Of a stretch of DNA of 64,000 bases, positions 8,724-18,745 are shown piece after piece (the first letter of the stretch is position 1; each line of letters starts with the position of its first letter). Origin of the DNA: Rhodocyclaceae bacterium (lineage in GTDB: Bacteria > Pseudomonadota > Gammaproteobacteria > Burkholderiales > Usitatibacteraceae); NCBI GenBank assembly GCA_020247395.1, contig JADCJC010000003.1, positions 1 to 64,000 of the forward strand. Direction: 5' to 3'. Made by a program: the position numbers and the translations under genes. The notes under the pieces are model-generated. The model was not told the origin of the DNA. It saw only the letters and a program-made list of their open reading frames with translations, and ran no database searches.

Positions 8724-9911
8724 ATGAACAGACGCAAATTCATTCGTATCGTTGGTGGTGGCGTGGTGCTTGCCGCAAATGCAGCCGCTCTGTCCGGCTG
8801 CGCAATGTTTGATGTTCCACCATCAGCAATCGCGGCTTGGCAGGGGCCACCTACTGACCTAGAGCTACGACGCTGGATACTATCCTACGCATTGCTCGCG
8901 CCCAACCCACATAACCTGCAACCATGGATCGCCGACCTCGCCACCGACCGCGAAATTGTGCTCAAACTCGATCCGCAACGTCTCTTGCCAGCAACCGATC
9001 CATACGGTCGACAGATTTTGATGGGGGCCGGTGCCTTCCTTGAGCTTTTGGAAATGGCGGCTGTCGAGCGCGGGTATCGAACTGAGGTATTGATGTTCCC
9101 CGATGGCGAACCGGGCGTAAAGCTCGATGGCCGGGCATTTGCCAAGGTTCGCCTCACACCTGATGCCAGCGCGCCCCGTGACACACTGTTTGCGCAAGTC
9201 CTCAATCGGCGCACTGACCGGCGCGCTTATGACGCGACGCGCTTGATCCCCCCCCAACAGGTCGAGCGGCTGCGCGCGGCCATCGGAAAGTTGCCGGTAC
9301 GGTTCGGGTTTGCCGGAACAGCCGGGTCTGAGGCAGCGGATGTGCAGCGCTTAGCCGCTATCCGTGAAATCGCACGTGAGGCATGGCGAATTGAGATGAC
9401 AACCGAGGCGACGATGATGGAATCAATGCGCGTCCTACGTGTTGGCGGCACCGAAATTAACCAGCACCGCGATGGCATAGCGATCACGAGCAAGTTCCTA
9501 GTGCTAATGGCCAAATTCGGAATGTTTGACCGTAGCAAGTTTCCCGCACCGGACTCGCAAGGCACGTTGGCACAAATCAAAGATTTCAACACCATCACCG
9601 CATCGACGCCTGCCTATCTGTGGCTTGTCACCGAGGGAAACAGCCGGGCACAGCAGATCGACGCCGGACGCGCCTATGTGCGTGTCAACCTCGCCGGGAC
9701 CGCAGCGGGCCTCGCCATGCATCCGAACGAGCAATCGTTGCAAGAATATTCCGAAGTGGCAAAACCTTATCTAGCCATTCATCAGCTGCTGGACGCGCCT
9801 CCAGCGAGGCACACGGTGCAAATGCTCGCGCGGGTAGGTTATCTGCCAACGGGGGACCTTGCCGCCCCCCCCGCTCCTCGTCGAGGGCTCAGCGCTCACC
9901 TTGTCGCATAA
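8724..9911 (+). CDS. Acg-type nitroreductase-family protein, Tat-exported lipoprotein
   Basis: 395-residue FMN-dependent nitroreductase-like protein of the Acg group. The N-terminus has a twin-arginine motif (NRRKFIRIVGGG), a hydrophobic stretch and a lipobox LSGC with Cys26, so it is predicted to be folded, exported by Tat and lipid-anchored on the periplasmic side. Family features include the early ILSYALLAPNPHNLQPW (flavin-binding start), LDPQRLLPATDPYGRQ, and LNRRTDRRAYD. The late segment GTAAGLAMHPNEQSLQEY is typical of the Acg group. A GAGAG ribosome site precedes the ATG. First gene of the cassette. The next gene overlaps its 3' end. Substrate unknown; quinones, nitro compounds or flavin storage are all possible. 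Confidence 0.85.
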   Translation: MNRRKFIRIVGGGVVLAANAAALSGCAMFDVPPSAIAAWQGPPTDLELRRWILSYALLAPNPHNLQPWIADLATDREIVLKLDPQRLLPATDPYGRQILMGAGAFLELLEMAAVERGYRTEVLMFPDGEPGVKLDGRAFAKVRLTPDASAPRDTLFAQVLNRRTDRRAYDATRLIPPQQVERLRAAIGKLPVRFGFAGTAGSEAADVQRLAAIREIAREAWRIEMTTEATMMESMRVLRVGGTEINQHRDGIAITSKFLVLMAKFGMFDRSKFPAPDSQGTLAQIKDFNTITASTPAYLWLVTEGNSRAQQIDAGRAYVRVNLAGTAAGLAMHPNEQSLQEYSEVAKPYLAIHQLLDAPPARHTVQMLARVGYLPTGDLAAPPAPRRGLSAHLVA

Positions 9912-12315
9912 CGCCAGCGTGCGCGTTGTCATTCTAAATGGTGCCGATGCAACGTCATCGATCGTCGATGGCCTGTGCGCTGAAGTCGAGCGTCAACTGG
10001 CAGTGGGTCCAAACACAACTCGCACTTTTCATCTCAAGGATTTCTCAATAGGCCATTGCCTCGGCGAGTTCGACTGCTGGGTCAAGACGCCGGGCCGCTG
10101 TCGCATTCACGATGAAGGTCAGGAGATAGAGCGGGCGGTGCACGATGCCGATCTGTTGGTTCTCGTCACGCCAGTGAGATTCGGCGGCTACAGCGCCCAG
10201 TTGAAAAAGGTCATTGACCGGTTGATACCGTTGATCACACCGTTTTTCGAAAAGCGCGCGGACCTTACCCATCACCAACACCGTTACGACCGGCTGCCTC
10301 GCTTTGTTGGGGTTGGCTACGACTCGGCACCGACCGATTCGCGCGCATGCCTATTTCGCGGGTTAGTCGAGAGCAACGCCTTAAATCTTGGTTGTCCTGC
10401 ATGGGGGGTGGCTCTGGTAGGCGAGAACAGGGCATCCTGGCCCGCGCTTGTTGCCTCCGCACTCAACTCACTGGCGGCACCAGGCAACGCATCCGGATCA
10501 TTTGAGGGTGCGAACGCTTTTTTGCATCAAATGATCATATCGAGCGAGCGACAGGCATTCGCGGCGCGCCCCAGTGTGGCAATTCTCATCGCCAGCGCCC
10601 GCGCACCCGGAACGAGCACGTCCGAGGCGTTGGCAAACTACTTCAGGCAACAGTTAGAACGCGAGGGGGCAACGGTTCAAATTGTGTCAGCCACGGCATT
10701 CGCGCGTGATCCGACCACCGCTCATCGAGCTGCTACACAACTGTCGGAGGCCAACATTCTCGTTGTGGCCGCACCACTTTACGTCGATAGCCTGCCATAT
10801 CTAGGTGTGCTGGCACTGGAGCAGGTAAACAAGATTCGTTCGAGCGATGTCACCCGGCAGCCGGCCCGATTAGTCGGGGTGCTAAATTGCGGCTTCCCCG
10901 AGCCCGAGCAGATGCGATTCGCCCTTGCACTTCTGCACGAGTTCGCCATCGAAGCTGGATACACATGGGCCGGAGCGCTGCCGGTTGGTGGTGGTGAGTC
11001 GATTCACGGCCGGGCGCTCGATAGCCTCGGTGGAATGACACGTCAACTTCGTCATGCGCTCGACACATCCGCTGCGGCGCTGAGCGCCGGCAGTGTCATC
11101 CCACAGGCAGCCAGCGAAGAAGCGTCAAGTATGTTTATCCCCGCCCCGTTATACCGCTTGGTCGGCTGGTGGGGGTGGCGTAGTCAGGCCCGCGTCAATG
11201 GCCTTCGCGTGAAGGACCTGCGGGCGCGGCCTTTTGACACAATTGACGACGCCGAGTGGGAACGTCTCGCCGTCAGCGGCAGCGTTCGCGCCCGACCACT
11301 GCGCGTCGTCGAAAGAATGCCCGAGGGTGCCGACGCGTTGACGCTGGTGTTCGACGATCCTGCCGGTCATTCGACTCACTTCGATGCCGGTCAGTATCTG
11401 ACGGTTGAACTGCTAATCAACGGCGAGCGGATACGACGGGCCTATTCCCTCTCCAGCATACCCAGTGACAAACAGTTGTCGATTACCGTCAAACGTGTGC
11501 CGGGCGGCGTGGCGTCAAACTGGATACACGATCATTTGGCAGTCGGGGCATTAGTGCGCACCTTCGGACCATCCGGTACTTTCACTGCAGGTCCGCCCCC
11601 GAAAATCGGAACGCGCCACTTGCTGCTGATTGCCGGCGGCTCGGGCATCGTCCCGCTTGCTGTCATTGCAGCTCACGTCCTTGGCAAGGAACCGGGTGCG
11701 GAAGTAACACTCATCTACGGCAGCGCTTCACTCGAACGCACGATTTTTGCCGCAGCCTTGAGGCACTTGGCCGAGCACCACAGCCCGCGCTTCATGCTGC
11801 AATTCGTCTTTGAAACACCTCCACCGGGCTGGACAGGAAAGGAGGGGAGGATGGATGCGACTACCCTTTTCGAGTGCCTCACACCGATTAAGCTTGGCGC
11901 ATACCAGCGCGCAATGTTGTGCGGCCCCGATGGTATGCGCTCGACGGTTCGCCAAGCACTGGAGTCTTGCGGGTTTCCATCCGAAAACATCGTTGAAGAA
12001 AGCTTTACTTCTCCTCGGCGAGCGGAGGTCCCGAGCACAGCACAACTGGCGACACTAAACTCGGCAGCCCAGTCACAGACGTTTCCGGTAGGCCGTGGAC
12101 AGACACTGCTTGAAGGTGCACTCGATGCCGGTATACCACTCAGCTTCTCCTGTTTTTCCGGTGGCTGCGGTGCCTGCCGGGTCCGCATCACTAGCAGCAT
12201 GGAGAATGTGGTTCTTGACGAACCGAACGCAGTGTCCTCGAAAGATCGAGCGCGGGGCGAGGTGCCGGCGTGCTTGGCGCGCTTGCGCGGACCGGTGGAG
12301 TTTTCCGTAAACTAA
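9859..12315 (+). CDS. Four-module flavoprotein: two flavodoxin-like domains, FAD/NAD reductase, 2Fe-2S ferredoxin
   Basis: 818 residues, probably cytoplasmic. Residues ~21-225 form an NADPH-dependent FMN-reductase/flavodoxin-like domain (VRVVILNG…LVLVTPVRFGGYSAQLKK). Residues ~236-420 repeat that fold (VAILIASARAPGTSTSEAL…VVAAPLYVDSLPYL). After a linker comes a ferredoxin-reductase unit: FAD motif RRAYSLSS (~545), NAD motif GGSGIVPL (~590) and CGPDGM (~687). The C-terminus is a plant-type ferredoxin with cluster ligands Cys765, Cys770, Cys773 and Cys805. This suggests an electron path from NAD(P)H through FAD and 2Fe-2S to bound FMN. The ATG used overlaps the nitroreductase by 53 bp; TTG 9901 or GTG 9919 would fit the fold better. 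Domain assignment is firm, function is not. Confidence 0.82.
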   Translation: MPPPPLLVEGSALTLSHNASVRVVILNGADATSSIVDGLCAEVERQLAVGPNTTRTFHLKDFSIGHCLGEFDCWVKTPGRCRIHDEGQEIERAVHDADLLVLVTPVRFGGYSAQLKKVIDRLIPLITPFFEKRADLTHHQHRYDRLPRFVGVGYDSAPTDSRACLFRGLVESNALNLGCPAWGVALVGENRASWPALVASALNSLAAPGNASGSFEGANAFLHQMIISSERQAFAARPSVAILIASARAPGTSTSEALANYFRQQLEREGATVQIVSATAFARDPTTAHRAATQLSEANILVVAAPLYVDSLPYLGVLALEQVNKIRSSDVTRQPARLVGVLNCGFPEPEQMRFALALLHEFAIEAGYTWAGALPVGGGESIHGRALDSLGGMTRQLRHALDTSAAALSAGSVIPQAASEEASSMFIPAPLYRLVGWWGWRSQARVNGLRVKDLRARPFDTIDDAEWERLAVSGSVRARPLRVVERMPEGADALTLVFDDPAGHSTHFDAGQYLTVELLINGERIRRAYSLSSIPSDKQLSITVKRVPGGVASNWIHDHLAVGALVRTFGPSGTFTAGPPPKIGTRHLLLIAGGSGIVPLAVIAAHVLGKEPGAEVTLIYGSASLERTIFAAALRHLAEHHSPRFMLQFVFETPPPGWTGKEGRMDATTLFECLTPIKLGAYQRAMLCGPDGMRSTVRQALESCGFPSENIVEESFTSPRRAEVPSTAQLATLNSAAQSQTFPVGRGQTLLEGALDAGIPLSFSCFSGGCGACRVRITSSMENVVLDEPNAVSSKDRARGEVPACLARLRGPVEFSVN

Positions 12316-12347
12316 GGGGGATCAAACTTTCCACTAAAGCCCGTTCA

Positions 12348-12809
12348 ATGCAGCGAAAGCGTCCGCTGAGTAGCAACAACGACCCCATCGAATTTCAGGT
12401 CCTCAATGAAATCGGCATCATCAGCCAGCTCGCGAACAATCGCGCAGCGAGGCTTTTATCACCCGACCTCAACATGTCCCAGTTTATCGTACTGAATCAT
12501 TTTTCTCGAATGGGCGATGAACGTTCTCTGGTGCAACTCGCAACCGCAATTCAGGTAACCAAGGGCGCTATGAGCAACACTATCGCTCGCCTACACGATA
12601 AGGGCCTAGTAGTGGTAAGGGCCGACCCAGAAGACGGCCGCGGTAAACTTGTTTCGATTACGGCGGCCGGACGGGCCATGCGGAATCGTGCCGTGTCGAA
12701 ACTGGGTCGAGGCCTCTCCAGCATATATGATGTGATCAAGCTAAACGAGCTTGAACCTGTTTTGCATAGCCTTAGGAAGCTTCGTTGCTGGTTCGATGAG
12801 AATCGCTAA
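12348..12809 (+). CDS. MarR-family transcriptional regulator
   Basis: 153-residue winged-helix regulator from the ATG at 12348. A longer frame opens upstream at 12270, but the extra residues overlap the flavoprotein and are not MarR-like. The core is typical: VLNEIGIISQLANNRAARLL for the dimer helix, LVQLATAIQVTKGAMSNTIA for the helix-turn-helix, and KGLVVVRADPEDGRGKLVSI for the wing with the conserved D-x-R. It ends the cassette 32 bp after the flavoprotein. MarR proteins often repress their own operon and sense phenolic or oxidant ligands. The palindrome at 8677-8690 is the best candidate operator. Confidence 0.9.
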   Translation: MQRKRPLSSNNDPIEFQVLNEIGIISQLANNRAARLLSPDLNMSQFIVLNHFSRMGDERSLVQLATAIQVTKGAMSNTIARLHDKGLVVVRADPEDGRGKLVSITAAGRAMRNRAVSKLGRGLSSIYDVIKLNELEPVLHSLRKLRCWFDENR

Positions 12810-12848
12810 CCGCTCAACCGCACGAAACTAGCTAAATTACACCGCCAC

Positions 12849-13016
12849 TTCGGGCAACCGCCATTTCGGCCTGGGGTCAGGAGTGATGGCTCCCGCCGCC
12901 AAGCGGCCATTCCCGCCATCAAATTCTGCACGATGATCCGGGACGCAATTCCTATGCAACACTGGGCACAACCCAAATTAGCTCGGCGGATCAACAACAT
13001 TACAGAACCAAACACT
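12849..13016. repeat. Direct repeat, copy 2 (~168 bp)
   Basis: Second copy of the repeat at 8407-8574. The first 139 bp are identical except for one base; the last ~29 bp are diverged. It lies in the convergent gap between the MarR gene and uvrD, and its end runs directly into the hairpin repeat at 13010-13060. Confidence 0.9.
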
Positions 13017-13060
13017 AGTAAAGACGGCGCGTTTCAGCCGGTTTGGCTTGAAATAGCCGG
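13010..13060 (-). repeat. Hairpin-forming intergenic repeat (3' of MarR and uvrD)
   Basis: Starts AAACACTAG and continues through GGCGCGTTTCAGCC, loop, GGCTTGAAATAGCC, giving a bulged stem. The start matches the repeat at 33312-33364 (AAACACTAG, then GGCGGGCGTTTC). It sits between two genes that converge, where it could act as a terminator for either strand. Confidence 0.6.
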
Positions 13061-13076
13061 TAAATAGGCGGCGCTA

Positions 13077-15476
13077 CTAACTCGCTGCGGTCAGTTTGGC
13101 GTACTGCAGCGATAACCACTTGGTGCCTTCTGCACGGAACTTCACTTGCACCCTTGCGTCAGTACCGCGGCCTTCAAACGACAAGACGACACCCTCACCA
13201 AATTTTGCATGCGCCACGGTTTGCCCCACCCGAAACGGGTGCGCATCGCTGCGGGCGGTTTCAAAGTTTGCACGTGAAGTGTCTGGTGCGCCTTCGCGCC
13301 CGTACTCGGCGGCATTTTCGTCCTTGATGATGTTTTGCTTGAAGCCGGTATACACTTGGCCACCGCCACGCGTCTCTGCTGAGTAAGAGCCCCGGGCGCC
13401 AAACTTTTCCCAGGCAGCCGCACCAGCGTGACCTTTATTGGCAGACGCGCCCCTCCCGACTCCCGCTACTCCCCCATAGGCGGCTTGTTTGTCCGGCACC
13501 ACGATCCACTTGCAAAGTGCTGGCGGAATTTCGTCAAGAAAACGCGAGACGATTCCGTAACGCGTCTGGCCGTGCAGCATGCGCTGGCCGGCATACGAAA
13601 GGTAGAGCCGTTTTCTTGCACGTGTGATGGCGACGTACATCAAACGCCGCTCTTCCTCGACGCCGGCAAAGTCATTCATCGAATTCTCGTGGGGAAACAA
13701 GCCTTCTTCCAAGCCGCCAAGAAACACATGATCAAACTCAAGGCCTTTTGCTGCGTGTACGGTCATCAATTGCAAGGCATCATCACTTGCTGAGGCTTCG
13801 TGGTCGCCCGCCTCCAAGCTGGCGTGAGTCAAGAAGCCAACCAGCGTCGAGTCATCACCCTCGTAGCTCTCTTCGAATTGTGTACACGCGGTGACCAATT
13901 CCGCCAGGTTTTCAAGCCGGTCGGCACCCTCGCGTTCAGTTTGATAGTGGGCCTTCAGGCCGGCCTTTTCCATTGCCTCATCCGCAAGCTCGCCGAGCGA
14001 GACGGCAGTTGACGATGATTTCAAGCCCTCGACCACCTTGAGGAAGGTGCCGATAGCCGAGGCGCTGCGTCCAGTGATGGTGCCTTTGGCGATGCCGTTG
14101 AGTGCGGCCTCATGCATCGAGACGCTGTAACGTTGCGCAAGCTCCTGCACGAGTTCTACAGAACGTGCGCCGATACCGCGCGGCGGGAAATTGACCACCC
14201 GCGAAAACGCGCCGTCATCGTTCGGGTTGGCCGCAAGCCGCAGATAAGCCAACGCGTGTTTCACTTCTTGGCGCTCAAAAAATCGCATGCCACCGTAAAC
14301 ACGATAGGCAATTCCCGCGCGAAACAGGGCGTGCTCAAGCACACGCGACTGTGCGTTTGATCGGTACAACAGCGCCATGTTGGAAAGATCTTTGCCCTCG
14401 CGGTGCAAGGCTTTCACCTCGTCAATTACAAACTGTGCTTCATCGCCATCCGTAGCGGCCGCATAAATTCGTAACGGCTCACCCTTGCCCTCGTCGGTCC
14501 AGAGATTCTTGCCGAGCCGATCTTTATTGTGCGAGATCACCGCATTCGCGGCGTCGAGAATGTTTCCTTGTGATCGGTAGTTTTGCTCCAGCTTGATGAT
14601 GTTACCGTGCGCGAAGTCACGTTGGAAATCGCGCATATTGGCCGCCTCTGCCCCTCGAAACCCGTAGATTGATTGATCGTCGTCCCCAACCGCAAACACT
14701 GCCGCATTTTTTCCAGCAAGAAGCTGTATCCACTGGTACTGCAGCCGGTTGGTGTCCTGAAACTCATCCACCAGAACAAACTGAAAACGTCCACGGTAGT
14801 GTTCTAGCAGTGGCGTATTTTTTGATAAAAGCTCATAACAACGCAATAACAGCTCGGCAAAATCCGCGACGCCCTCGCGTTGGCACTGTTCGTCGTAGGC
14901 TTGATAGATCTCGACTTGGCGGCGGGTAAACTCGTCACGCGCCTCAACCATATTGGCACGCAGTCCCTGATCCTTGGCGCCATTGATGAAGTACGCCATG
15001 TCGCGTGGCTTGAATTTTTCATCGTCGACGTTCATCACCTTGAGTAACCGTTTAATCGCCGACTGTTGGTCTGCGGAATCAAGAATCTGAAATGTCTGCG
15101 GCAAGTTCGCGTCGCGGTAATGCGCGCGCAGCAGGCGGTTACACAAACCGTGGAAGGTCCCGATCCACATGCCGCGCGTGTTGATCGGCATCATGGACGA
15201 GAGCCGCGTCAACATTTCCTTCGCCGCTTTGTTAGTGAACGTAACCGCGACAATCGACCCGGGTGACGCCTGGCCCGATTGAATCAAGTAGGCAATACGC
15301 GTGGTGAGTACGCGTGTTTTACCCGAACCGGCCCCGGCGAGTACAAGCGCTGATTCACGCGGCAGAGTGACGGCGCGAAGTTGCTCAGGGTTCAGGTTTT
15401 CAAGTAGACGCGGGGTTACTGTAGAGACAGGCGGGACGCTGGAGAACATCGAAGACCACAACAGGAAGATTGGCAC
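13077..15476 (-). CDS. uvrD: UvrD/Rep/PcrA-type superfamily 1 DNA helicase
   Basis: ATP-dependent 3'-5' helicase for nucleotide-excision and mismatch repair, 799 residues (family ~720-780). Motifs in order: Q-motif LNPEQLRAV, Walker A AGAGSGKT at residues 47-54, motif Ia TFTNKAAKEM, motif II DEFQDTN, motif III VGDDDQSIYGFRGA, motif IV LEQNYRSQGNIL, motif V LMTVHAAKGLEFDHVFLGG, motif VI EERRLMYVAITRARKRL. A C-terminal region (VGQTVAHAKFGEGVVLSFEG) is the usual UvrD/PcrA Tudor-like tail. The first 9 residues are dispensable; Met10 (15449) could be the real start. Divergent from leuS, the common betaproteobacterial arrangement. Confidence 0.95.
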   Translation of the reverse strand: MPIFLLWSSMFSSVPPVSTVTPRLLENLNPEQLRAVTLPRESALVLAGAGSGKTRVLTTRIAYLIQSGQASPGSIVAVTFTNKAAKEMLTRLSSMMPINTRGMWIGTFHGLCNRLLRAHYRDANLPQTFQILDSADQQSAIKRLLKVMNVDDEKFKPRDMAYFINGAKDQGLRANMVEARDEFTRRQVEIYQAYDEQCQREGVADFAELLLRCYELLSKNTPLLEHYRGRFQFVLVDEFQDTNRLQYQWIQLLAGKNAAVFAVGDDDQSIYGFRGAEAANMRDFQRDFAHGNIIKLEQNYRSQGNILDAANAVISHNKDRLGKNLWTDEGKGEPLRIYAAATDGDEAQFVIDEVKALHREGKDLSNMALLYRSNAQSRVLEHALFRAGIAYRVYGGMRFFERQEVKHALAYLRLAANPNDDGAFSRVVNFPPRGIGARSVELVQELAQRYSVSMHEAALNGIAKGTITGRSASAIGTFLKVVEGLKSSSTAVSLGELADEAMEKAGLKAHYQTEREGADRLENLAELVTACTQFEESYEGDDSTLVGFLTHASLEAGDHEASASDDALQLMTVHAAKGLEFDHVFLGGLEEGLFPHENSMNDFAGVEEERRLMYVAITRARKRLYLSYAGQRMLHGQTRYGIVSRFLDEIPPALCKWIVVPDKQAAYGGVAGVGRGASANKGHAGAAAWEKFGARGSYSAETRGGGQVYTGFKQNIIKDENAAEYGREGAPDTSRANFETARSDAHPFRVGQTVAHAKFGEGVVLSFEGRGTDARVQVKFRAEGTKWLSLQYAKLTAAS

Positions 15477-15557
15477 AGATTATAGTCGGCAGCGTTTCTA
15501 CTGTTCTTCAAGTTGATGAAACCCCGCGCAACCAAGGGCGGCGGCAGGGGGCGACTG

Positions 15558-15563
15558 TATAAT
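15558..15563 (+). promoter_or_regulatory. -10 box upstream of leuS
   Basis: A perfect TATAAT hexamer, 35 bp before the leuS ATG. An ATG within this box (15562) would open a longer frame, but it would then lie inside the promoter. No good -35 box was found at normal spacing. Confidence 0.5.
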
Positions 15564-15597
15564 GGTTGATCGAAATACAGACTCTTTTGCCTCACAA

Positions 15598-18243
15598 ATG
15601 GACGCAACGCATCAAAAAAAATATGACGCAAAGTCGATAGAGGCCGCCGCACAGGCGGCTTGGCAGAATTGCGACGCCTACCGCGTTACCGAGTACGCGA
15701 AAGACAAGTCGGGAAACCTAAAGCCAAAGTTTTACGCCTGCTCGATGTTGCCCTACCCGTCCGGCAAGCTGCATATGGGGCATGTGCGTAACTACACCAT
15801 CAACGACGTCATGCTGCGGCACCTGCGCATGAAGGGTTACAACGTGTTGATGCCGATGGGCTGGGATGCGTTTGGCATGCCCGCCGAAAACGCCGCAATT
15901 GCCAACGGCGCACCGCCGGCGCAGTGGACGTATCAAAACATCGCCGATATGAAAGCGCAAATGCAGCCGTTGGGTTTGGCATTTGATTGGTCACGCGAGG
16001 TCACCACCTGCAAGCCGGAGTATTACAAGTGGAATCAATGGCTGTTTCTGAAGATGCTGGAAAAGGGCATCGCTTATCGCAGGACGCAAGTCGTAAATTG
16101 GGACCCAATTGATCAAACGGTGTTGGCAAACGAGCAGGTGATCGATGGACGCGGTTGGCGCTCAGGTGCGCTGGTCGAAAAAAAAGAGATTCCTGGCTAT
16201 TACTTGGCAATCACTCAATACGCCGATGAGTTGCTTGACTCGGTCAAGAACAAACTTGACGGCTGGCCGCCGCAGGTGCGAACCATGCAGGAAAACTGGA
16301 TTGGCAAATCTGAGGGTGTTCGGTTCGCATTCAGCCACACAATCAGCGGTGAACATGGGGTGATCCAAGACGGCAAGCTGTTTGTGTTCACCACCCGCGC
16401 CGATACCATCATGGGTGTGACGTTTTGTGCAGTTGCTCCCGAGCACCCGCTTGCCCTGCACGCGGCCAAATCCAATCCGGCAGTCGCCGAATTCGTTGAA
16501 CGTGCCAAACGCGGCGGCACTACGGAAGCGGAATTAGCGGCCAAAGATAAAGAGGGTGTTGCCACGGGCTTAACCGTCACCCATCCGCTGACCCAAGAGC
16601 AAATTCCTGTCTGGGTCGGCAACTACGTGCTGATGGCCTATGGCGACGGCGCGGTGATGGGCGTGCCGGCACATGACGAGCGTGATTTTGCGTTTGCCAA
16701 AAAATATGCGCTGCCGATCAGGCCCGTCATCAATCTCGGCAGTCCATACTCGACCGACGATTGGAAGCCCAACTATGGGGACCACGGCATATGTGTCGAC
16801 AGCGGCGCGATGGATGGGATGTCATTTGCAGAAGCCATTAGCTACGTCGCCGCGCAAACCAAAGCGGTCGGCGGCGAACGCAAAACCACCTGGCGCTTAC
16901 GCGACTGGGGCATTTCGCGCCAGCGTTATTGGGGCACACCGATCCCGATCATTCATTGCGCGAACTGCGGTACGGTTCCAGTGCCGGAGAAGGATTTGCC
17001 GGTCGTGCTGCCAGAGGATTTGATTCCCGACGGCAGTGGCAATCCACTGAAAAAAGACCGTCGTTTCATCGATTGCACATGCCCTAAGTGCGGCAAACCG
17101 GCCGAGCGTGAAACCGACACGATGGACACATTTGTCGACTCATCTTGGTATTTCATGCGTTACTGTTCGCCAGACGCCAGCGCGATGGTTGATGCGCGCA
17201 ATGATTACTGGATGCCGATGGATCAATACATCGGTGGTATCGAACACGCAGTATTGCATTTGCTCTATGCGCGTTTCTGGACCAAGGTCATGCGCGATCT
17301 GGGTTTGGTTAAGTTCGACGAACCATTCACAAATTTGTTTACGCAGGGTATGTTGTCTGCCGAGTGTTTTTATCGCGAAACGGGCGAGGGTGGAAAACGC
17401 TGGTACTACCCGAGCGAAATCACCGTACAGTATGACGACAAAGGTCGGCCAACCGGCGCGGTTGCAAAGGACGATGGGCTGGCGGTTAAGCTTGGCGGCA
17501 TGGAAAAGATGTCGAAGTCAAAGAACAACGTGGTCGAACCCAAAGACATCATCGAGCGCTTTGGTGCGGATACCGCACGCGCCTATGTGATGTTTGCCGG
17601 CCCCCCCGACATGAGCGCCGCGTGGTCCGACTCTGGCGCGGAGGGCGTATATCGATTTTTGAAACGCCTTTACGCATGGGGGTTTTCGAGCAAAAATGCC
17701 TCAAATTCCCCGCCATTGCTTGAGTTTGCGAATGCGGCACCGGGCGCGAAAAGGTTGCGATTTGAGATTCACACGATTTTGTCGCAGGCCAACCATGATT
17801 ATGCGCGGCTGCAATACAACACCGTAGTCTCTGCGGGCATGAAGATGCTAAACGCGCTCGAAGACAGCACAGCTGAAACGGGTGCCGACTGGGACGCGGC
17901 CCGGTTTGAAGGTTTGTCGATATTGCTGAGAATGCTCTATCCAATCGCGCCGCACATCACCTGGCAACTTTGGAATGAGTTGGGGTTGGTGTCATCTGAC
18001 GGCGAAATCATCGACGCACCATGGCCAGAAGCCGATCCGGCTGCGCTGGAGCGAGATGAAATCGAGCTAGTCATCCAAGTCAACGGCAAACTGCGGGGGC
18101 AAATTCGCGTGCCGAAGTCGGCCTCAAAAGAGTCGATCGAGGCGTTGGCGCTGGCCGACGCCGGTGTCGCCAAGCACACCGAGGGAAGGCCCATCAAAAA
18201 GCTCATCGTGGTTCCGGGAAGGCTGATCAATGTCGTCGTCTAG
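15598..18243 (+). CDS. leuS: Leucyl-tRNA synthetase
   Basis: Class I aminoacyl-tRNA synthetase that charges tRNA-Leu, 881 residues from the ATG at 15598. This start is chosen because the upstream in-frame ATG (15562) lies in the -10 promoter box. The HIGH signature is HMGH at residues 59-62 within [15 protein letters not shown]. The editing domain is present ([13 protein letters not shown] and the acidic GVPAHDERD). A zinc-finger-like CTCPKCGKP follows, and KMSKSKNNV near residue 640 is the second catalytic signature. The anticodon-binding domain fills the C-terminus. No clear ribosome site precedes the ATG. The stop overlaps lptE by 14 bp. Confidence 0.97.
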   Translation: MDATHQKKYDAKSIEAAAQAAWQNCDAYRVTEYAKDKSGNLKPKFYACSMLPYPSGKLHMGHVRNYTINDVMLRHLRMKGYNVLMPMGWDAFGMPAENAAIANGAPPAQWTYQNIADMKAQMQPLGLAFDWSREVTTCKPEYYKWNQWLFLKMLEKGIAYRRTQVVNWDPIDQTVLANEQVIDGRGWRSGALVEKKEIPGYYLAITQYADELLDSVKNKLDGWPPQVRTMQENWIGKSEGVRFAFSHTISGEHGVIQDGKLFVFTTRADTIMGVTFCAVAPEHPLALHAAKSNPAVAEFVERAKRGGTTEAELAAKDKEGVATGLTVTHPLTQEQIPVWVGNYVLMAYGDGAVMGVPAHDERDFAFAKKYALPIRPVINLGSPYSTDDWKPNYGDHGICVDSGAMDGMSFAEAISYVAAQTKAVGGERKTTWRLRDWGISRQRYWGTPIPIIHCANCGTVPVPEKDLPVVLPEDLIPDGSGNPLKKDRRFIDCTCPKCGKPAERETDTMDTFVDSSWYFMRYCSPDASAMVDARNDYWMPMDQYIGGIEHAVLHLLYARFWTKVMRDLGLVKFDEPFTNLFTQGMLSAECFYRETGEGGKRWYYPSEITVQYDDKGRPTGAVAKDDGLAVKLGGMEKMSKSKNNVVEPKDIIERFGADTARAYVMFAGPPDMSAAWSDSGAEGVYRFLKRLYAWGFSSKNASNSPPLLEFANAAPGAKRLRFEIHTILSQANHDYARLQYNTVVSAGMKMLNALEDSTAETGADWDAARFEGLSILLRMLYPIAPHITWQLWNELGLVSSDGEIIDAPWPEADPAALERDEIELVIQVNGKLRGQIRVPKSASKESIEALALADAGVAKHTEGRPIKKLIVVPGRLINVVV

Positions 18244-18745
18244 AGCGTTTGCTGCCGTCGTACTAACCTCACTGCTGGGCGCGTGCGGCTTCACCCTGCG
18301 TGGTTCCTATGAATTGCCCTACAACACTATTCACGTGACCTCAAGGAGCAACTCGGTAGTGGCAGGTCTGGTGCGGCGCGACCTCGCCGACTCTAAAACT
18401 AAAGTGGTCGGTAACGCCAAGGATGCCGAAGCGGCGCTGACGATTATTGAGGAACGGCGCGACCGGCAGATTCTGTCGCTGTCGGGTGCGGGGCGAGTTC
18501 GTGAATACGAGCTACGCATGAAGGTGACCTATCAATTTGTTGATGCCAAAGGCCAGGTAATTATCCCAACGAGCGAAATTTTGCTTAAGCGAACCTTCTC
18601 CTATGACGACACGCGCGTTATTGCCAAACAACAGGAAGAAGCCATGCTGTTTCAAGATATGGAGCGCGATGCGACTGGACAAATATTGCGTCGCATGATC
18701 GCCGTAAAAAAAGACCCCGTCGTTCGCGATGCGCCTCACCGCTGA
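18230..18745 (+). CDS. lptE: LPS-assembly lipoprotein LptE
   Basis: Outer-membrane lipoprotein that plugs LptD and helps insert lipopolysaccharide, 171 residues. The signal peptide ends in the lipobox [11 protein letters not shown], with the lipid-bearing Cys near residue 20. [12 protein letters not shown] right after the Cys is the LptE family signature. The gene overlaps leuS by 14 bp and holA by 17 bp. The leuS-lptE-holA order is conserved in beta- and gammaproteobacteria, which supports the call despite the low sequence conservation of this family. Confidence 0.92.
   Translation: MSSSRAFAAVVLTSLLGACGFTLRGSYELPYNTIHVTSRSNSVVAGLVRRDLADSKTKVVGNAKDAEAALTIIEERRDRQILSLSGAGRVREYELRMKVTYQFVDAKGQVIIPTSEILLKRTFSYDDTRVIAKQQEEAMLFQDMERDATGQILRRMIAVKKDPVVRDAPHR

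Noticed and set aside
10045-12200. Several minus-strand frames inside the flavoprotein gene
   Set aside because: They are antisense shadows of a gene with complete domain motifs.
15562-15597. Upstream ATG for leuS
   Set aside because: It lies in the TATAAT box, so it would not be in the transcript; ATG 15598 starts the family homology.
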